Assembly: GCF_002940945.1 (NCBI RefSeq) | Contig: NZ_PNFV01000003.1 | Location: forward strand, 62,001-126,000 | Direction: 5' to 3' | DNA length: 64,000 bases | From: Limosilactobacillus pontis | Lineage (GTDB): Bacteria; Bacillota; Bacilli; Lactobacillales; Lactobacillaceae | Shown: positions 35,668 through 45,872 of the stretch, piece by piece | Numbering within the stretch: the first letter of the stretch is position 1 | Layout: each line of letters starts with the position of its first letter | Made by a program: the position numbers and the translations under genes | Notes under the pieces: model-generated | The model's database searches: none | What the model was told of the DNA's origin: nothing | Seen by the model: the letters and a program-made list of their open reading frames with translations, nothing else

Positions 35668-38538
35668 CTACTTCTTCTTGTGTTGCTTGGCTGCATGAGC
35701 CGCCATCAACTCTCGGTCGCGGTCCAGCATCTGCTTGAGGTACTTCCCAGTGTAGCTGCCCTTAACCTGGGCAACTTCCTCCGGTGTCCCGGTAGCCACG
35801 ATCTGGCCACCGCCCTCGCCGCCTTCTGGACCAAGGTCGATCAGCCAATCCGCGGACTTGACCACATCGAGTTCATGCTCAATCACCAGGACGGTGTTGC
35901 CAGCATCAACCAGTCGTTGTAAAACACCGAGCAGCCGCTTGATATCGTCCATATGAAGCCCAGTCGTCGGCTCATCTAGAATATAGAAGCTCTTGCCGTG
36001 GGACTGGCGGTGCAGTTCCGCAGCCAGCTTCATTCGCTGAGCCTCCCCACCAGACAGGGTAGTGGCCGGTTGACCAAGATGAACATATCCCAAGCCAACG
36101 TCCTCGATTGTCTGAAGCTTGCGTCTGATCTTTGGAATGGCACTGAAGAAGTCCAGGGCCTCAGAGACCGTCATGTTCAGTACTTCAGCAATGTTCTTCC
36201 CCTTATACTCCACTTCCAAGGTTTCAGAATTATAACGAGTCCCATGACAGACCTCACAAGGAACGTAGACGTCGGGAAGGAAGTTCATTTCGATCTTAAT
36301 GATCCCATCCCCGTGACAGGCCTCGCAGCGACCACCCTTGACATTGAAGCTGAACCGGCCCTTGGTGTAGCCACGCACCTTGGCCTGGTTAGTCTGAGCG
36401 AAGAGCTCGCGAATGTCGTCAAAAACCCCAGTGTAGGTGGCCGGATTGCTCCGCGGCGTCCGACCAATTGGGGATTGGTCAATATTGATGACCTTCTCGA
36501 TATTCTTGATTCCCGAAATTGACTTGTACTTACCAGGTTTGGCGGAGTTATTATTCAACTTCTGGGCCAGGACCCGCTTTAAAATCAAGTTGACCAGGGT
36601 CGACTTGCCAGAGCCGGAAACCCCGGTAACACAGATAAATTTGCCGAGCGGGAAGTCGACGTCGATGTCCTTGAGGTTATTAGCCGCGGCACCCTTTAAG
36701 ATGATGTGTTTACCGTTGCCAGTCCGGCGCTCGGTCGGCACCTCAATCATCTTCTTGCCGGACAAGTATTGACCGGTCAACGACTTGCGAGACCGCATGA
36801 TCTGTTTTGGTGTCCCAGCGGCCATCACCTGACCACCATTCTCACCGGCACCGGGGCCGATATCGATGATGTAGTCAGCCGCCCGCATCGTATCTTCGTC
36901 ATGTTCGACCACAATCAGGGTGTTGCCGAGGTCACGCATCGCCTTAAGGGAAGAGATCAGCCGGTCGTTGTCCCGCTGATGCAACCCAATCGATGGTTCG
37001 TCTAAGACGTACATCACGCCGGATAGGTTGGAACCAATCTGAGTAGCCAGTCGAATCCGCTGGGCCTCTCCACCAGACAGGGTCCGCGCTGACCGACTGA
37101 GGGTCAGGTAGTCAACCCCAACATTCTGCATGAAAGTCAAGCGGTCCAGGATCTCCTTTAAAATCGGCTTGGCAATCTGCTCGTTCTGTTCGGACAACTT
37201 AACCCCCTTGAAGAAGGTAATCGCCTGGCTGATCGGCAGGTCGGAAACTTCACCGATATTCTGTCCGTCAATCTTCACCGCCAGGGCCCGTTCGTTAAGC
37301 CGGTAACCATGACAAGCTGGGCACGGCAGCTCAGTCATGTACTTACGCATCTGTTCGCGGGTAAAATCAGAATTGGTCTCCTTATAACGGCGTTTGACAT
37401 TGTTAATGACCCCCTCAAATGGCACGTCGACATCGCGAATGCCGCCGAAATCATTCTCATAGTGGAAGTGGAAGGTCTGGTCACCGTTACCATAGAGTAC
37501 CATCTTCTGCTGCTTTTTTGACAGCTTATTAAATGGGGTATCCATGTCGATGCCAACCGCCGTGCAGAACTGCTCCAACAGCTGCGGGTAGTACTGGGAG
37601 GAAATCGGGTTCCACGGCACCATTGCCCCCTCACGCAGGGTCTTAGTCCGATCGGGCACAACCAGGTCAACGTCCACTTCAAGCTTGGAGCCTAAACCCT
37701 CACAGACCGGGCAGGCACCAATCGGGGCGTTGAAGGAGAAGAGCCGGGGTTCCAGCTCCCCCACCGTGAATCCGCAAATTGGGCAGGCATACTTCTCGGA
37801 AAACGGGATCGGGTCGCCACCGATGATGTCAGCGATTGCGTAACCATCGCTCAAGCGAAGGGCCGCCTCAAAGGAATCAAAGAGCCGGGAACGAATGCCG
37901 TCCTTGACAATGATCCGGTCAATCACCACGTTGACTGTGTGCTTCTTATTCTTATCAAGTGCCGGTACTTCATCTAAGTCGTAAGTCTCTCCATCAACTT
38001 GGACCCGAACGAAGCCCTCGCGTTTGATCTTATCAAAGACTTTCTTCTGGGTTCCCTTCTTGTCACGGACGATCGGGGATAAGACCTGGAGACGGGTCCG
38101 TTCAGGCAGCTTAAGGACTCGATCCACCATCTGGTCCGGCGACTGGCTAGTGATCGGGATGTGGTCGTTCGGGCAGATCGGCGTCCCAGCCCGGGCCCAG
38201 AGGAGACGAAGAAAATCGTTAATCTCGGTAACCGTCCCAACCGTTGACCGCGGGTTGTGCGAGGTCGTCTTCTGGTCAATCGAGATAGCTGGAGAGAGCC
38301 CGTCGATTGAGTCAACGTCTGGCTTATCCATCTGGCCCAAAAACTGTCGAGCATAGGCAGACAAACTCTCTACGTAGCGTCGCTGACCCTCCGCATACAG
38401 GGTATCAAAGGCCAAGGAACTCTTCCCCGATCCCGACAAACCGGTGATTACCACCAGTTTATTCTTGGGAATTGTCACGTCAATATTCTTCAGGTTATGG
38501 GCACGGGCCCCATGAATCACGATCTTATCGGTTGCCAT
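35668..38538 (-). CDS. uvrA: Excinuclease ABC subunit A
   Basis: UvrA is the damage-sensing ABC ATPase of nucleotide excision repair. Walker A of the first half is [14 protein letters not shown] and of the second [12 protein letters not shown]. Zinc modules CPICG...CPVCEG and [14 protein letters not shown]...CEVCHGTRY are intact. ABC signatures [12 protein letters not shown] and [12 protein letters not shown]. 956 residues. It starts 12 bases after uvrB with a strong AGGGGG site, so the two are one operon. Confidence 0.98.
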   Translation of the reverse strand: MATDKIVIHGARAHNLKNIDVTIPKNKLVVITGLSGSGKSSLAFDTLYAEGQRRYVESLSAYARQFLGQMDKPDVDSIDGLSPAISIDQKTTSHNPRSTVGTVTEINDFLRLLWARAGTPICPNDHIPITSQSPDQMVDRVLKLPERTRLQVLSPIVRDKKGTQKKVFDKIKREGFVRVQVDGETYDLDEVPALDKNKKHTVNVVIDRIIVKDGIRSRLFDSFEAALRLSDGYAIADIIGGDPIPFSEKYACPICGFTVGELEPRLFSFNAPIGACPVCEGLGSKLEVDVDLVVPDRTKTLREGAMVPWNPISSQYYPQLLEQFCTAVGIDMDTPFNKLSKKQQKMVLYGNGDQTFHFHYENDFGGIRDVDVPFEGVINNVKRRYKETNSDFTREQMRKYMTELPCPACHGYRLNERALAVKIDGQNIGEVSDLPISQAITFFKGVKLSEQNEQIAKPILKEILDRLTFMQNVGVDYLTLSRSARTLSGGEAQRIRLATQIGSNLSGVMYVLDEPSIGLHQRDNDRLISSLKAMRDLGNTLIVVEHDEDTMRAADYIIDIGPGAGENGGQVMAAGTPKQIMRSRKSLTGQYLSGKKMIEVPTERRTGNGKHIILKGAAANNLKDIDVDFPLGKFICVTGVSGSGKSTLVNLILKRVLAQKLNNNSAKPGKYKSISGIKNIEKVINIDQSPIGRTPRSNPATYTGVFDDIRELFAQTNQAKVRGYTKGRFSFNVKGGRCEACHGDGIIKIEMNFLPDVYVPCEVCHGTRYNSETLEVEYKGKNIAEVLNMTVSEALDFFSAIPKIRRKLQTIEDVGLGYVHLGQPATTLSGGEAQRMKLAAELHRQSHGKSFYILDEPTTGLHMDDIKRLLGVLQRLVDAGNTVLVIEHELDVVKSADWLIDLGPEGGEGGGQIVATGTPEEVAQVKGSYTGKYLKQMLDRDRELMAAHAAKQHKKK

Positions 38539-38550
38539 TACATATCCCCC

Positions 38551-40584
38551 TCATTGCTTAGTCTTTTTCTTTCCCGTCATCTGAGCCTTCAGTTCCATGA
38601 CAGTGTCACGCAACGTGGCAGCCTGCTCAAAGTCCAGTCGTTTGGCTGCAGACTGCATCTGCTCCGTCAGCTCGGCCACCATCTTCTCTTGGTCGGCCTT
38701 CTTCAGCTTGGCAAAGTCCTTCGTGGTAAACTCGGTGCTGTCCGCAGTCTCACCGTCGTCTTCACTCGGCTTCGTTGCTGAAATTGCATCTTGAATCGGT
38801 TTAATAATCGTCTTCGGCGTAATGTGGTGCTCCTCGTTATATTTCATTTGAATTGCCCGCCGCCGCTTCGTCTCATCGATCGCCTTCTGCATCGATTCAG
38901 TTACCGTATCAGCATACATGATGACCGCCCCGTGTTCGTTCCGGGCAGCCCGGCCAATCGTCTGGATCAGTGATCGCTCATTACGTAAGAAGCCTTCCTT
39001 ATCTGCATCGAGGATGGCGACCAGAGATACCTCGGGAACATCGAGCCCCTCCCGAAGCAGGTTGATCCCGACAAGGACGTCAAACTTACCCAACCGTAGA
39101 TCCCGAATGATCTGGGTCCGCTCCAGAGTCTTAATATCACTGTGGAGATACTTGACCTTCAGGCCGAGATCTTTCAGGTAGTCGGTCAGATCCTCTGACA
39201 TCTTCTTGGTCAGGGTAGTAACAAAGACTCGTTCATGGCGTTCAATCCGCTTATTGATTTCGCCAACCAGGTCATCAATCTGGCCCATTACTGGCCGAAC
39301 CTCAATCGTTGGGTCCAGCAGACCAGTTGGTCGAATGATCTGCTGAACCACGTGATCGGTCTGTTTTTCCTCATAGGGACCCGGGGTTGCTGACATGTAG
39401 ACAACTTGGTTGACATGCTGCTCAAACTCCGCCAGTTTCAGCGGCCGATTATCCAGAGCGCTTGGCAAACGGAAGCCATAGTCGATCAGCATCTGCTTAC
39501 GGGCCCGGTCTCCGTTGTACATCCCCCGCACCTGAGGCATCGTCTGGTGGGATTCATCGACTACCAGCAGGAAGTCCTTAGGAAAGAAGTCAAGCAGGGT
39601 GTACGGCGGCTCACCGGGTTTGCGCCGGTCCATGTAGCGGGAATAGTTCTCAATCCCGTTGACATAGCCAACCTCCCGCATCATCTCAATATCGTAGCTG
39701 GTCCGCTGTTGAATCCGCTCGGCTTCCAGAAGCTTTCCCTGATCAGTAAACTTTTTGACCTGCTTCTTCATGTCATTTTCAATCTCCGGTAGGGCCAAGT
39801 CCATAATATCCTCATTGGTCATGAAGTGGGTTGCCGGAAAGATCGAGACCTCCTCGCGATCGCCCTTGACCTCGCCAGTCAAAGCGTCAACCTCCCGGAT
39901 CCGGTCAATCTCATCACCGAAGAACTCAATCCGCAAGGCCGTTTCCCCGTGGGATGCCGGAAAGATCTCTACCACGTCACCGTGAACCCGGAAACGACCA
40001 CGCTGGAAGTCAATGTCGTTGCGGTCGTACTGAATCTTAACCAGGTCATTCAAGACAGTATCACGCTCGATCTCCTGACCAACGTGCAGGGAAAGAACAC
40101 TATTTTGGTATTCATTAGGATTACCAAGGCCGAAGATGCTGGAGACTGAGGCGACCACGATCACATCATTACGCTCCAACAGGGCCGTGGTGGCCGCGTT
40201 GCGCAGCTTATCGATTTCATCATTGATTGAGGCATCCTTCTCAATGTAGGTATCGCTGGACGGCACGTAGGCTTCCGGTTGGTAGTAGTCGTAGTAGGAG
40301 ACAAAGTATTCTACCGCATTGTTGGGAAAAAACTTCTTCATCTCACCATAGAGCTGTCCCGCCAGGGTTTTATTGTGTGAGAGGATCAGGGTAGGCTTGT
40401 TCACGTTGGCAATCACGTTGGAAATTGTGAACGTCTTCCCAGTTCCCGTCGCTCCCAGGAGGATCTGGGCCTTTTCTCCCCTCTCGATCCCCTTTGTCAA
40501 TTCGGCGATTGCCTCGGGTTGGTCCCCAGTTGGCTGATAATCCGAAACAAGGTCAAATTTCTTATCTGGCTGTCGATAAATCAC
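38551..40584 (-). CDS. uvrB: Excinuclease ABC subunit B
   Basis: UvrB is the helicase-like loader that verifies damage and recruits UvrC. Walker [15 protein letters not shown], the beta-hairpin motif [22 protein letters not shown] box [11 protein letters not shown], motif [11 protein letters not shown] and a C-terminal UVR coiled coil ([18 protein letters not shown]). 677 residues. The start is GTG with GGAGG 9 bases upstream. A LexA-like box lies in the promoter region, as expected for SOS control. Confidence 0.98.
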   Translation of the reverse strand: MIYRQPDKKFDLVSDYQPTGDQPEAIAELTKGIERGEKAQILLGATGTGKTFTISNVIANVNKPTLILSHNKTLAGQLYGEMKKFFPNNAVEYFVSYYDYYQPEAYVPSSDTYIEKDASINDEIDKLRNAATTALLERNDVIVVASVSSIFGLGNPNEYQNSVLSLHVGQEIERDTVLNDLVKIQYDRNDIDFQRGRFRVHGDVVEIFPASHGETALRIEFFGDEIDRIREVDALTGEVKGDREEVSIFPATHFMTNEDIMDLALPEIENDMKKQVKKFTDQGKLLEAERIQQRTSYDIEMMREVGYVNGIENYSRYMDRRKPGEPPYTLLDFFPKDFLLVVDESHQTMPQVRGMYNGDRARKQMLIDYGFRLPSALDNRPLKLAEFEQHVNQVVYMSATPGPYEEKQTDHVVQQIIRPTGLLDPTIEVRPVMGQIDDLVGEINKRIERHERVFVTTLTKKMSEDLTDYLKDLGLKVKYLHSDIKTLERTQIIRDLRLGKFDVLVGINLLREGLDVPEVSLVAILDADKEGFLRNERSLIQTIGRAARNEHGAVIMYADTVTESMQKAIDETKRRRAIQMKYNEEHHITPKTIIKPIQDAISATKPSEDDGETADSTEFTTKDFAKLKKADQEKMVAELTEQMQSAAKRLDFEQAATLRDTVMELKAQMTGKKKTKQ

Positions 40585-40625
40585 TAATGCGTACCTCCCT
40601 AATTAGCCGTTTACGTAGAAAAAGA

Positions 40626-40641
40626 GAAAGGTCACCCTTTC
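40626..40641 (-). promoter_or_regulatory. Small attenuator-like hairpin in the uvrB leader
   Basis: GAAAGG / CCTTTC with a 4-base loop, then CTTTTTC on the minus strand, between the predicted promoter and the GTG start. Weak; it may be chance. Confidence 0.3.
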
Positions 40642-40661
40642 CCTTTATTTAACTATTAATC

Positions 40662-40690
40662 AGTTTATCACCCAAACGTTTATTCGTCTA
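40662..40690 (-). promoter_or_regulatory. uvrB promoter with LexA (SOS) box
   Basis: -35 TAGACG (40685-40690), 17-base spacer, -10 TAAACT (40662-40667). CGAATAAACGTTTG at 40673-40686 fits CGAACNNNNGTTCG except one base in each half and covers the spacer. The rest of the gap to 40796 holds no clear element; no convincing terminator is seen after the glycosyltransferase gene. Confidence 0.6.
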
Positions 40691-40796
40691 TCGATATGGA
40701 TTTGTACATAGTCGGCAGCTTTTCCGCTCATTAAAGCTATCTAATCAACTGTCTATGCTCAAGCAGCTTAAAACAACACCATTTATTATTTATAAA

Positions 40797-42314
40797 CTAT
40801 TTTTGAAAAAGTTTCTCCGTCTGAAGAAAATTCTCCCAGACCGCTCGGACATTTTCAAATGAATACCTAGCAGCCGCCTGCTGAGCATGAGCGGAGTATT
40901 CACGCAAAAGCTCACGATTACTTAAAAGATGATCCAATGTCACATACAAGGCATGGGTATCGCCAGATGGCAGCAACCGTCCACTCTTTCCATCCACAAT
41001 GATTTCCGATGGGCCATAATTGATATCGTAACTAACGGCTGGACAAGCATGTCCCTGGGCCTCCAGCAATGCCATCGCAAAACCCTCGTAAGAACTCGTC
41101 AGAACTTCAACATCAGCAGTCTCATAAATTGTCGTTAGATCATGATGAAACCCGCTGAAGTGAATGTAATCACCAGCACCCTTTTCACGAACAATTCGTT
41201 TAAGATGCGTCGAAGTTGCATAATTATTCCAACTATCATCGAAACCGTAAATCTTAAGGTCAATGTTGGGATGTTTGCGCCGTAGTAAGATAACCGTATT
41301 AATCAAATGATCAAGACGTTTAACACTGGTTAGCCTAGCAACCGCAATCAGCTGACCTGGTTTACGCTGATCAAATGGAATGGGCTTAGCTAATAGGTTC
41401 CGATCTATGTAGGTTACTGGTATTCCATAACTAGCTGCAGTTTGAAAACGCCGACCAACATCCTGAGCTTCCTGAGCAGTTGCAGAGATCAAACCGGTAA
41501 GATACTTCTTCTCTAGCATTTCGGGAATCTTCTTATAGATTGGAAATAGTTTTCCCTGCGGCTGACCATCTAGAGTGAAAGCAGAATGAAGGACCTGATA
41601 TCGTGGAACCAGGTACTTCATCCAGCGAAATGCCTCAAAGGTGTAATCAGAACGATCACTAATGAAAAAGGACTGGGGATCATCCCTTACAAGTTGGTCA
41701 AGAAAGTAGGCTCGTAATTGTTCTTCAGTATCGAAAGTATGAATAGCTCCCTGATCACACAAACGAATCATCGTCAAAATTGGTTTATTCTGGTCACCGC
41801 CCCGGTAATAAAACAGCAGTTTAGGGCAACCTTGACCATCATAGTACTGACGCGTGACAATTCGACCCTTATCCTCAAAGAATTCGCTGTAGCTCAAGCA
41901 ACCACAGTCGTAAAAGTCACGATGATCAGAAAAACCATAGCGGTCAAGATAATCAATATAACGAAGCCGATTATTATTATAAATAATCTGTACTCGTTTT
42001 TTCCCATTACAATAGGCCGCATGCTCTTCATTTTGCACCGTATATCCAGATTGATTCAGTACCTGTTCGGCTATTCTACCATCGACACGCCCACTAAAGA
42101 CATGATAAGGCAGCTTCTGAAAGTATTGAAATAGGTTAATGACCCGCCCACCAACACCGAGCTTCTTCTCTACCTCCCGATGGTCAAAATTATAGCAAAG
42201 GGTTACAATCATTGCCGGCTGATGCAGACTATCAAAGATTCTCAGCCGCTTTACCTGAGCCAACTCAATCGCAGAAGTTAGCATATCCTGCCGACTAGTA
42301 ATAAAATAATTCAT
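40797..42314 (-). CDS. GT4-type glycosyltransferase (TagE/GtfA-like)
   Basis: 505 residues. The C-terminal half is a GT-B nucleotide-sugar domain: LIAVARLTSVKRLDHLI, and EGFAMALLEAQGHACPAVSY, the E-x7-E retaining motif. The N-terminal half resembles the extra domain of poly(glycerol-phosphate) alpha-glucosyltransferases and of the accessory-Sec GtfA proteins. Targets could be teichoic acid or Ser/Thr of a surface adhesin. Downstream of a gene for a mucin-binding-domain protein in the same direction; that neighbour has a Ser/Thr linker that might be a target (inference). Base composition is more AT-rich than the uvr and pgcA flanks. Confidence 0.8.
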   Translation of the reverse strand: MNYFITSRQDMLTSAIELAQVKRLRIFDSLHQPAMIVTLCYNFDHREVEKKLGVGGRVINLFQYFQKLPYHVFSGRVDGRIAEQVLNQSGYTVQNEEHAAYCNGKKRVQIIYNNNRLRYIDYLDRYGFSDHRDFYDCGCLSYSEFFEDKGRIVTRQYYDGQGCPKLLFYYRGGDQNKPILTMIRLCDQGAIHTFDTEEQLRAYFLDQLVRDDPQSFFISDRSDYTFEAFRWMKYLVPRYQVLHSAFTLDGQPQGKLFPIYKKIPEMLEKKYLTGLISATAQEAQDVGRRFQTAASYGIPVTYIDRNLLAKPIPFDQRKPGQLIAVARLTSVKRLDHLINTVILLRRKHPNIDLKIYGFDDSWNNYATSTHLKRIVREKGAGDYIHFSGFHHDLTTIYETADVEVLTSSYEGFAMALLEAQGHACPAVSYDINYGPSEIIVDGKSGRLLPSGDTHALYVTLDHLLSNRELLREYSAHAQQAAARYSFENVRAVWENFLQTEKLFQK

Positions 42315-42453
42315 TTTTTCGATTCCTTTCTGATGATATTAAAGAAATCCTGCTTATTAATTGTTTCCGATCATTGCTGATATGACATCACCCGTTTACA
42401 TACTTTCGTCACCATACAGTAAGATTTTTGAGCAATTTAAGTTGAGGACAACT

Positions 42454-42491
42454 AAAATACCGATTGCCCATATTCGAGCAACCGGCATTTT
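42454..42491 (-). terminator. Terminator of the mucin-binding-domain gene
   Basis: 14-bp stem AAAATGCCGGTTGC / GCAATCGGTATTTT with two G-U pairs and a 10-base loop. Confidence 0.8.
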
Positions 42492-42503
42492 TACCATCCA
42501 AAA

Positions 42504-43784
42504 TTAGTCTTTTTGATAGATAACTTTCGTGTTCAGACCGGCATCGTCAGGGGTAATAGTAGTAACTTTAGCCGAATAGCCTACCAGCTTAGGAACCGAC
42601 TGATTAGCCAATGGCACCGTCGGATCCGTTGGGTCATTCTGGTAAATTGGTTGGCTGGCACCCGCAATTTCTTGACCATTTTCGTCGATCGGAATAATCT
42701 TGCCCAGCCGGTGATAAATAACAGTATGATTAAGTTCAAACGGTACGGCTACGGGGCCCTTGAGACGATGATCAATCGTGTAATAGCCTTTAATTAATGG
42801 AGCCTTAACATCTTGATAATTCTTGATGTCCCGACTGCCATCACTCTGCCAAATAGAGCTCTGAACATTGTCTTCAGCCACCTTTTCTCCGTCTTGGTTC
42901 AGAAAGTGAACAGTGTAATGGTAAACCTCCTGGGAACCCTTATCATTGACCGGCTTCTGACTGGATGTCGACGTTGATACTACGGATTTACTCGCCGTAG
43001 TTGCCTCATAAAGCACTTTAGTGTCCTTCAAAGGATCTAGCGGCATTAAGCTCCGTAGATTATTTGTATAGCCAGTTACCTGCGGCAAGGACTGAACAGC
43101 CACCTTACTAGCATTATCCGGATCGTTTCGGTACTGGACGGAAGCTACATTTGGCACCGACTGACCATTTACCATGATCGGTACGATTTTGCCCAACGGC
43201 TGATATACAACCATACTATTGATATTTTGCTGGACAACAGGCTGACTAGGCAAAACCGATTTATCGGCCAGGTATCCCTTAACCACTGGAACAGAAACTG
43301 GCTCATACTGTTCTTGGGTCGGTTTCCATTCATCGTTCTTTCGACTAATCACTGCACCAGTAACCTCATCAATAATAACCGGACATCGCCAAACCGATTG
43401 CTGAGTTACAGCTGGGTGCAATTCATTTCCCTGTTCATCAACGAAACTAATCGTTAACGTATAGGATTTTGATGAATCAGGAAGCTGGCTATTACCCTGA
43501 ATTTCATCAGCCATTACCAATTTTTGCTTATGCTTAAGCAAGATTGCAAAGACCTGATTCATCTGATCATTCTCTGAGTATCGTGCCCCTTGGGGAAAAC
43601 CATTATAAGCCAGGGTATATCCCTGCTTCTCCAATGTTGCTAATCTTTCATTAGGTTGATACTCAATCGGTTGGCCGCTTTGTCCAGATGCTTGATCCTG
43701 GGCCAGGACCTTTCCTGTCTCCTTATCAATATAACTGAAAAATACCAACTGCTGTTCTTTTGTATCCTGTGCTTGATTATCCAC
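42504..43784 (-). CDS. Mucin-binding (Mub B2/MucBP-like) repeat protein without signal peptide or anchor
   Basis: About 426 residues made of MucBP/Mub-type modules. Residues about 10-85 form one partial unit; about 108-268 and 290-426 are two longer repeats sharing YxxLGKIxPI, NGQ, YxNDP and a final TKVLYEA/TKVIYQKD. A Ser/Thr linker (SVVSTSTSSQKP) separates the repeats. There is no signal peptide, YSIRK motif, LPXTG or other wall anchor, though such proteins are normally exported. The start is a GTG with GGGGGAG 5 bases upstream (a TTG one codon earlier is possible). Own promoter and terminator are present. It may be a remnant of a large adhesin or use an unknown export route. Confidence 0.8.
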   Translation of the reverse strand: MDNQAQDTKEQQLVFFSYIDKETGKVLAQDQASGQSGQPIEYQPNERLATLEKQGYTLAYNGFPQGARYSENDQMNQVFAILLKHKQKLVMADEIQGNSQLPDSSKSYTLTISFVDEQGNELHPAVTQQSVWRCPVIIDEVTGAVISRKNDEWKPTQEQYEPVSVPVVKGYLADKSVLPSQPVVQQNINSMVVYQPLGKIVPIMVNGQSVPNVASVQYRNDPDNASKVAVQSLPQVTGYTNNLRSLMPLDPLKDTKVLYEATTASKSVVSTSTSSQKPVNDKGSQEVYHYTVHFLNQDGEKVAEDNVQSSIWQSDGSRDIKNYQDVKAPLIKGYYTIDHRLKGPVAVPFELNHTVIYHRLGKIIPIDENGQEIAGASQPIYQNDPTDPTVPLANQSVPKLVGYSAKVTTITPDDAGLNTKVIYQKD

Positions 43785-43837
43785 CAAAGCTCCCCCTAAC
43801 TATGGCCAAACCTTATAGGCCTATAAATTATTCAATG

Positions 43838-43865
43838 GTTATATTTTAATTATAGTACAAGTCAA
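43838..43865 (-). promoter_or_regulatory. Promoter of the mucin-binding-domain gene
   Basis: -35 TTGACT (43860-43865), 16-base spacer, -10 TATAAC (43838-43843). Confidence 0.55.
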
Positions 43866-43897
43866 ATGTAATTTAAATTACCATGTAATATACAAAT

Positions 43898-43936
43898 AAT
43901 GGCATTAGATGCAAGGTATTCACATCTAATGCCATT
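43898..43936 (-). terminator. pgcA terminator
   Basis: Perfect 14-bp stem AATGGCATTAGATG / CATCTAATGCCATT with an 11-base loop; AT-rich tail. Confidence 0.8.
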
Positions 43937-43955
43937 AGTTATTAATTTTATAATT

Positions 43956-45683
43956 TTATTCCTCAGCAAACGCCTGCAGAGCTTTTTCAAAGTCGGCTAA
44001 CTTAGCATTGGCCTTGTCGAGGGAGTCCGCACTCGTTCCGATGTAGAACTTCAGCTTTGGTTCCGTTCCGGATGGCCGGATCGCAATCCAGGTTTCATCA
44101 TCCAGCACGTAGCGCAGCACGTTGGATTCTGGAATTCCCAACTCGCTGATCTTGCCATCAGCCGTCGTCTTTGTCCCCTTGGCGAAGTCCTCGCTAATCA
44201 TTACCTTGTGACCGGCGAAGTCCTGTGGAGCCTCCTCACGGAATTTCTTCATCAGGCCCTGAATCTTGGCTGGGCCGTCAACCCCAGCGTAGGTATTAGC
44301 AATCGTCTTCTCACGGAAGTAACCGTACTTCTTGAAGAGTTCCTGTAAACCATCGTACAGCGTCATCTTCCGGCTCCGGTAGTAAGCAGCAACTTCGGCC
44401 AACAGGGTCAGGGATTGAATAGCGTCCTTGTCCCGGACGAACGGTTTAACCAGGTAACCGTAGCTCTCTTCAAAACCAAACATGAAGGTGTGATCAGCCT
44501 GACCAGTCTCGTACTGGTGAATCTGGTCAGCAATCCACTTGAAGCCAGTCAGAACGTTGATCATTGATACCCCATAACTCTCGGCAATCTTAGCCGCAAA
44601 GTTGGTAGAAACAATTGACTTAACTGCAGCAGCATTCTTCGGCAGGGTACCAGCCTGCTTGTGAGCTTCAAGAATGTAGTGGAGCATAATGGAGGCGATC
44701 TGGTTCCCAGTCAGCAATTGGTATTCGCCGTCTGGTTGACGAACTGCACAACCAAGCCGGTCAGCATCAGGATCGGTAGCAATCAGAACGTCAGCATCAA
44801 TCTGCTTGCCAAGCTTGATAGACCGCACAAAGGCTTCAGGAAACTCTGGATTTGGGTGTTCCAAACCAGGGAAGTCACCATTTGGCTGGGCCTCGGTTGG
44901 CTCAATCGTGAAGTTGGTGAAACCGGCTTGGCGTAGGGCCCGTTCCCCCAGCATCCGACCGGTTCCACAGAGAGGCGTAAAGACGAACTTCATATCCTTA
45001 CCGTATTCCTTAGCCAGTTCGGGGTTGACCGTAACCTCCTTGGCATGTTGCAGGTAAGCATGGTCAACGTCCTCGCCCATAACCGTTTCAAGTCCGTTAT
45101 TGAGCATTTCCTGCTCGTCAGCCAGCTTAATATCAAAGATATCGGTGATCTTACGGATGTAACCGGTCATCATGTCTGATTCCTTCGGTGGCATCTGACC
45201 GCCATCTTCACCATAAATCTTGTAACCATTGTATTCCTTCGGGTTATGGCTGGCCGTGATCATGATCCCAGCGTAAGTATGGTTGTCACGAACGGCAAAG
45301 GACAATTCAGGTGTTGGCCGCACGTTATCATAAATGTAAACTTTGATACCATGGGCACCCAAGACCCGGGCAGAATCGTGGGCAAATTGGTAGGAGTGGT
45401 GACGAGAATCGTAACCAATCGCAACCCCACGCTTCTTAACGTCATCACCGAGGGAATCCATCAAGGTTGCTAACCCTTCGGTGGCCTGGCGAACGGTATA
45501 GATGTTCATCCGGTTAATTCCTGGCCCCATCAGGCCACGCATTCCCGCCGTTCCGAATGACAAAGGACCGTAGAAGGCGTCCTCTATTTCTTTGTCATCA
45601 TTCATGGCATCCAGCTCTTGCTTCAATTGCGGATTGAGATCCGTCCGCTCTTTCCAAACTTGATAGGTATCTTTCCAGCTCAC
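43956..45683 (-). CDS. pgcA: Phospho-sugar mutase (alpha-phosphoglucomutase)
   Basis: 575 residues of the PgcA type, which interconverts glucose-6-phosphate and glucose-1-phosphate; glucose-1-phosphate is the substrate of GalU, encoded 1.2 kb upstream. Phosphoserine loop [15 protein letters not shown], metal loop TDPDADRLG, sugar loop GFEESYGYLV and phosphate loop RPSGTEPKLKFYI. The start is a GTG with AAAGGAG 8 bases upstream. Phosphomannomutase activity is possible. It has a strong terminator and stands as a single gene. Confidence 0.95.
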   Translation of the reverse strand: MSWKDTYQVWKERTDLNPQLKQELDAMNDDKEIEDAFYGPLSFGTAGMRGLMGPGINRMNIYTVRQATEGLATLMDSLGDDVKKRGVAIGYDSRHHSYQFAHDSARVLGAHGIKVYIYDNVRPTPELSFAVRDNHTYAGIMITASHNPKEYNGYKIYGEDGGQMPPKESDMMTGYIRKITDIFDIKLADEQEMLNNGLETVMGEDVDHAYLQHAKEVTVNPELAKEYGKDMKFVFTPLCGTGRMLGERALRQAGFTNFTIEPTEAQPNGDFPGLEHPNPEFPEAFVRSIKLGKQIDADVLIATDPDADRLGCAVRQPDGEYQLLTGNQIASIMLHYILEAHKQAGTLPKNAAAVKSIVSTNFAAKIAESYGVSMINVLTGFKWIADQIHQYETGQADHTFMFGFEESYGYLVKPFVRDKDAIQSLTLLAEVAAYYRSRKMTLYDGLQELFKKYGYFREKTIANTYAGVDGPAKIQGLMKKFREEAPQDFAGHKVMISEDFAKGTKTTADGKISELGIPESNVLRYVLDDETWIAIRPSGTEPKLKFYIGTSADSLDKANAKLADFEKALQAFAEE

Positions 45684-45841
45684 AGTGAAGTCTCCTTTAC
45701 TATTTTCTCTGCTGTCTAGTATACCGCAGATTAGTTTTGAAGGGGACGTTTACTAATTGTTTTACTAAAGTTTCACTCGATGTTGGTTAGCGTAATTCCC
45801 TGCGGCGGCTAGATAATTGAACCCGGTCCTGACGCAAAAAA

Positions 45842-45867
45842 AGCACCAACCAATTCTGGTCAGTGCT
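45842..45867 (-). terminator. trxB terminator
   Basis: 11-bp stem AGCACTGACCA / TGGTTGGTGCT with G-U pairs and a 4-base loop, followed by a seven-T run. Confidence 0.85.
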
Positions 45868-45872
45868 GACGA

